Positions 6,044-7,186 of a stretch of 7,186 nucleotides of DNA are shown in pieces. The first letter of the stretch is position 1, and every line of letters begins with the position of its first letter. Origin of the DNA: Paludibacter sp. (GTDB lineage Bacteria; Bacteroidota; Bacteroidia; Bacteroidales; Paludibacteraceae). A model generated the notes under the pieces. That model did not search any database. It saw nothing but the letters and a program-made list of their open reading frames with translations, and was not told the DNA's origin. Location: contig WRGS01000150.1 of NCBI GenBank assembly GCA_009787075.1, positions 1 to 7,186 on the forward strand, written 5' to 3'. The translations under genes and the position numbers were made by a program.

Positions 6044-7039
6044 TTATTTCACTACCAAAGTTTTTCCGTCAAGTTTTTGGACTGTTTCAATAAGATTTTG
6101 GTTGTCATCGTATTTGTAGGTGTATTCCATATATTTGTAGTAACGGTTTTTGTTGTAATAACATTTTCGCTTTGCAATATTGCCGAATGAATTGTATTCA
6201 TTTTCAATTTTGCAATATCCTGCTTTTTTGTCAATTGGTTTGTTGTTTGTGCCAAAATATTGGCTGGTTTTTACAAGTCCGTTTTCATAAAAAGTACGGC
6301 GGACAACCGAATAACGTTTATCTTTTAATGCAGGTTGTAGATTTGCATTAAAATATCGCGTTTCGTAATTTCGCCTTTCTTTTTTATCGAACCACATCCT
6401 TGCAACAGCATAACCGCGTTCGCCATCGTGCAATTCGCCTGCCTGATTGTAATACGATGTTTCAGGAATATGAAATTTTTTGTTGTTATTCCATTTGTAG
6501 CCAAACGAATAATCGCCGTTATTATTAGCTGTCAGATGTTGGTTTTCATCAAAAAATTGACATTTTACCATCCATCCGTCTGCGTTCAGAATGCGTTTAT
6601 ATTGCGTAATTCCGTATTTATCTTTTGTAAAATTGCCGTTTTCATCGTACAATTTTATCCAAACAGGATTTTTATTTTCATCTAAAATCAAAGATTGCAA
6701 ACGCACATTCGGTGTACTGTCGTTTTTTGTAAGATAATTGTAATAACGCTGTTCTACGCTATCTGAATAAACAATATTTACATCGCTAACCCCATAATTA
6801 TCAATGCTAATCTTGCCGCGTTTTGAATACTGAATTTTTGAAAATCTGCCCTGCGCATCAAATTCCACACGGTAACAGTTTGTTTTTATGGCGATTTCTA
6901 ATGGAATTTTATCTTTTGCAACAAACTGATATTGACGGTCGTCAATATGCACATCGCGATAATATGCAATATTTTGATTTTGCGCGCTCGCACCCAAAGC
7001 AAGTGCAAACATTAAAAGTATGACTGGTTTCTTTTTCAT
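6044..7039 (-). CDS. Secreted protein of unknown function with six degenerate 32-34-residue repeats
   Basis: I do not recognise a named family. The 331-residue product starts with a Sec signal peptide: KKK, hydrophobic core 5-16 and probable cleavage ASA-Q at 19/20, typical of exported Bacteroidetes proteins. No lipobox cysteine and no other membrane segment is visible. From about residue 125 the protein falls into repeats starting near 125, 158, 191, 225, 257 and 289. Each has an aromatic-rich strand (YETRYFN, KTSQYFG, RKCYYNK), a polar D/N-rich turn and a segment such as Y-YD-GN (FDENQ, YKYDDNQN). A possible divergent unit lies near 95-124. The pattern resembles YD/RHS-like or MORN-like beta-repeat proteins (YxYDxxGN motifs) but is too degenerate for a firm assignment. 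It is rich in Tyr, Asn and Lys and probably sits in the periplasm or at the cell surface. No TAnnTTTG box is visible upstream within the window. It could be part of a longer transcript from the right. Confidence 0.8.
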   Translation of the reverse strand: MKKKPVILLMFALALGASAQNQNIAYYRDVHIDDRQYQFVAKDKIPLEIAIKTNCYRVEFDAQGRFSKIQYSKRGKISIDNYGVSDVNIVYSDSVEQRYYNYLTKNDSTPNVRLQSLILDENKNPVWIKLYDENGNFTKDKYGITQYKRILNADGWMVKCQFFDENQHLTANNNGDYSFGYKWNNNKKFHIPETSYYNQAGELHDGERGYAVARMWFDKKERRNYETRYFNANLQPALKDKRYSVVRRTFYENGLVKTSQYFGTNNKPIDKKAGYCKIENEYNSFGNIAKRKCYYNKNRYYKYMEYTYKYDDNQNLIETVQKLDGKTLVVK

Positions 7040-7075
7040 ATTTATTAAATGTTAAAAAAAATTATATTATTTGTT

Positions 7076-7108
7076 CCTGTCGGCTAAATTAATAACCGAC
7101 AGGTTTTT
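7076..7108 (+). terminator. Terminator-like hairpin facing the plus direction
   Basis: CCTGTCGGCTA (7076-7086) pairs with TAACCGACAGG (7093-7103) in an 11-pair stem with one G-T mismatch/wobble and a 6-base AT loop. TTTTT follows at 7104-7108 on the plus strand. On the minus strand the stem is followed by GAACAAAT, with no immediate T-run. It has the form of an intrinsic terminator for plus-strand transcripts, but the nearest plus-strand gene (eno) already has its own terminator. It also lies 37 bases ahead of the minus-strand gene's ATG, so it could instead be in that gene's leader or terminate a minus-strand gene beyond the right edge. Confidence 0.55.
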
Positions 7109-7186
7109 AAAGATTTATAAATTTGCCTATTTGAAAAATTTAATAACCTTAACATGTTACGATATTTCTATTTTATTTCCTTTTCA

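Noticed and set aside
7150..7159. TAACATGTTA, a 10-base palindrome near the right edge
   Set aside because: It could be an operator half-site pair, but it is short, AT-rich and unsupported by any nearby promoter in view; chance is a sufficient explanation.

Overview
The window looks like the chromosome of a member of the Bacteroidetes, probably Bacteroidales-like. The DNA is AT-rich and no start codon has a Shine-Dalgarno sequence. Upstream regions carry the Bacteroidetes -7 element TAnnTTTG, in two cases with a TTG -33 element 19-20 bases upstream. The omega-like RpoZ and the BamD lipoprotein are the forms found in this phylum. All recognisable genes are core housekeeping genes. No phage, plasmid, CRISPR, toxin-antitoxin or defence gene is visible, and I did not find a new biological system.

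Layout. (1) Positions 1-758, minus: 5' part of a BadF/BadG/BcrA/BcrD-type sugar kinase (N-acetylglucosamine kinase-like), cut by the left edge. (2) 759-1163: a 405-base divergent intergenic region with a good promoter for the kinase, a -7 box for sufB and, between them, a CTTTGCG-rich stretch that resembles a dispersed intergenic repeat. (3) 1164-2621, plus: sufB, standing alone without sufC, sufD or sufS. (4) 2635-4433, minus: a compact cluster transcribed in the order bamD, rpoZ, udk. It encodes an outer-membrane assembly lipoprotein, the RNA polymerase omega subunit and uridine kinase, and udk starts four bases after the rpoZ stop. (5) 4434-4663: divergent promoter region between bamD and enolase. 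(6) 4664-5944, plus: eno, followed by a strong intrinsic terminator. (7) 6044-7039, minus: a secreted protein of unknown function built from about six degenerate 32-34-residue units. (8) 7040-7186: a strong hairpin whose T-tract faces the plus direction although no plus-strand gene precedes it closely. The rest of this end shows no gene.

The genes do not form one pathway. They are separate short units: amino-sugar phosphorylation, Fe-S cluster assembly, envelope assembly with transcription and pyrimidine salvage, glycolysis, and an exported repeat protein. The points most worth a second look are the solitary sufB, udk in the bamD-rpoZ cluster, the repeat protein, the intergenic repeat candidate and the plus-facing hairpin near the right end.
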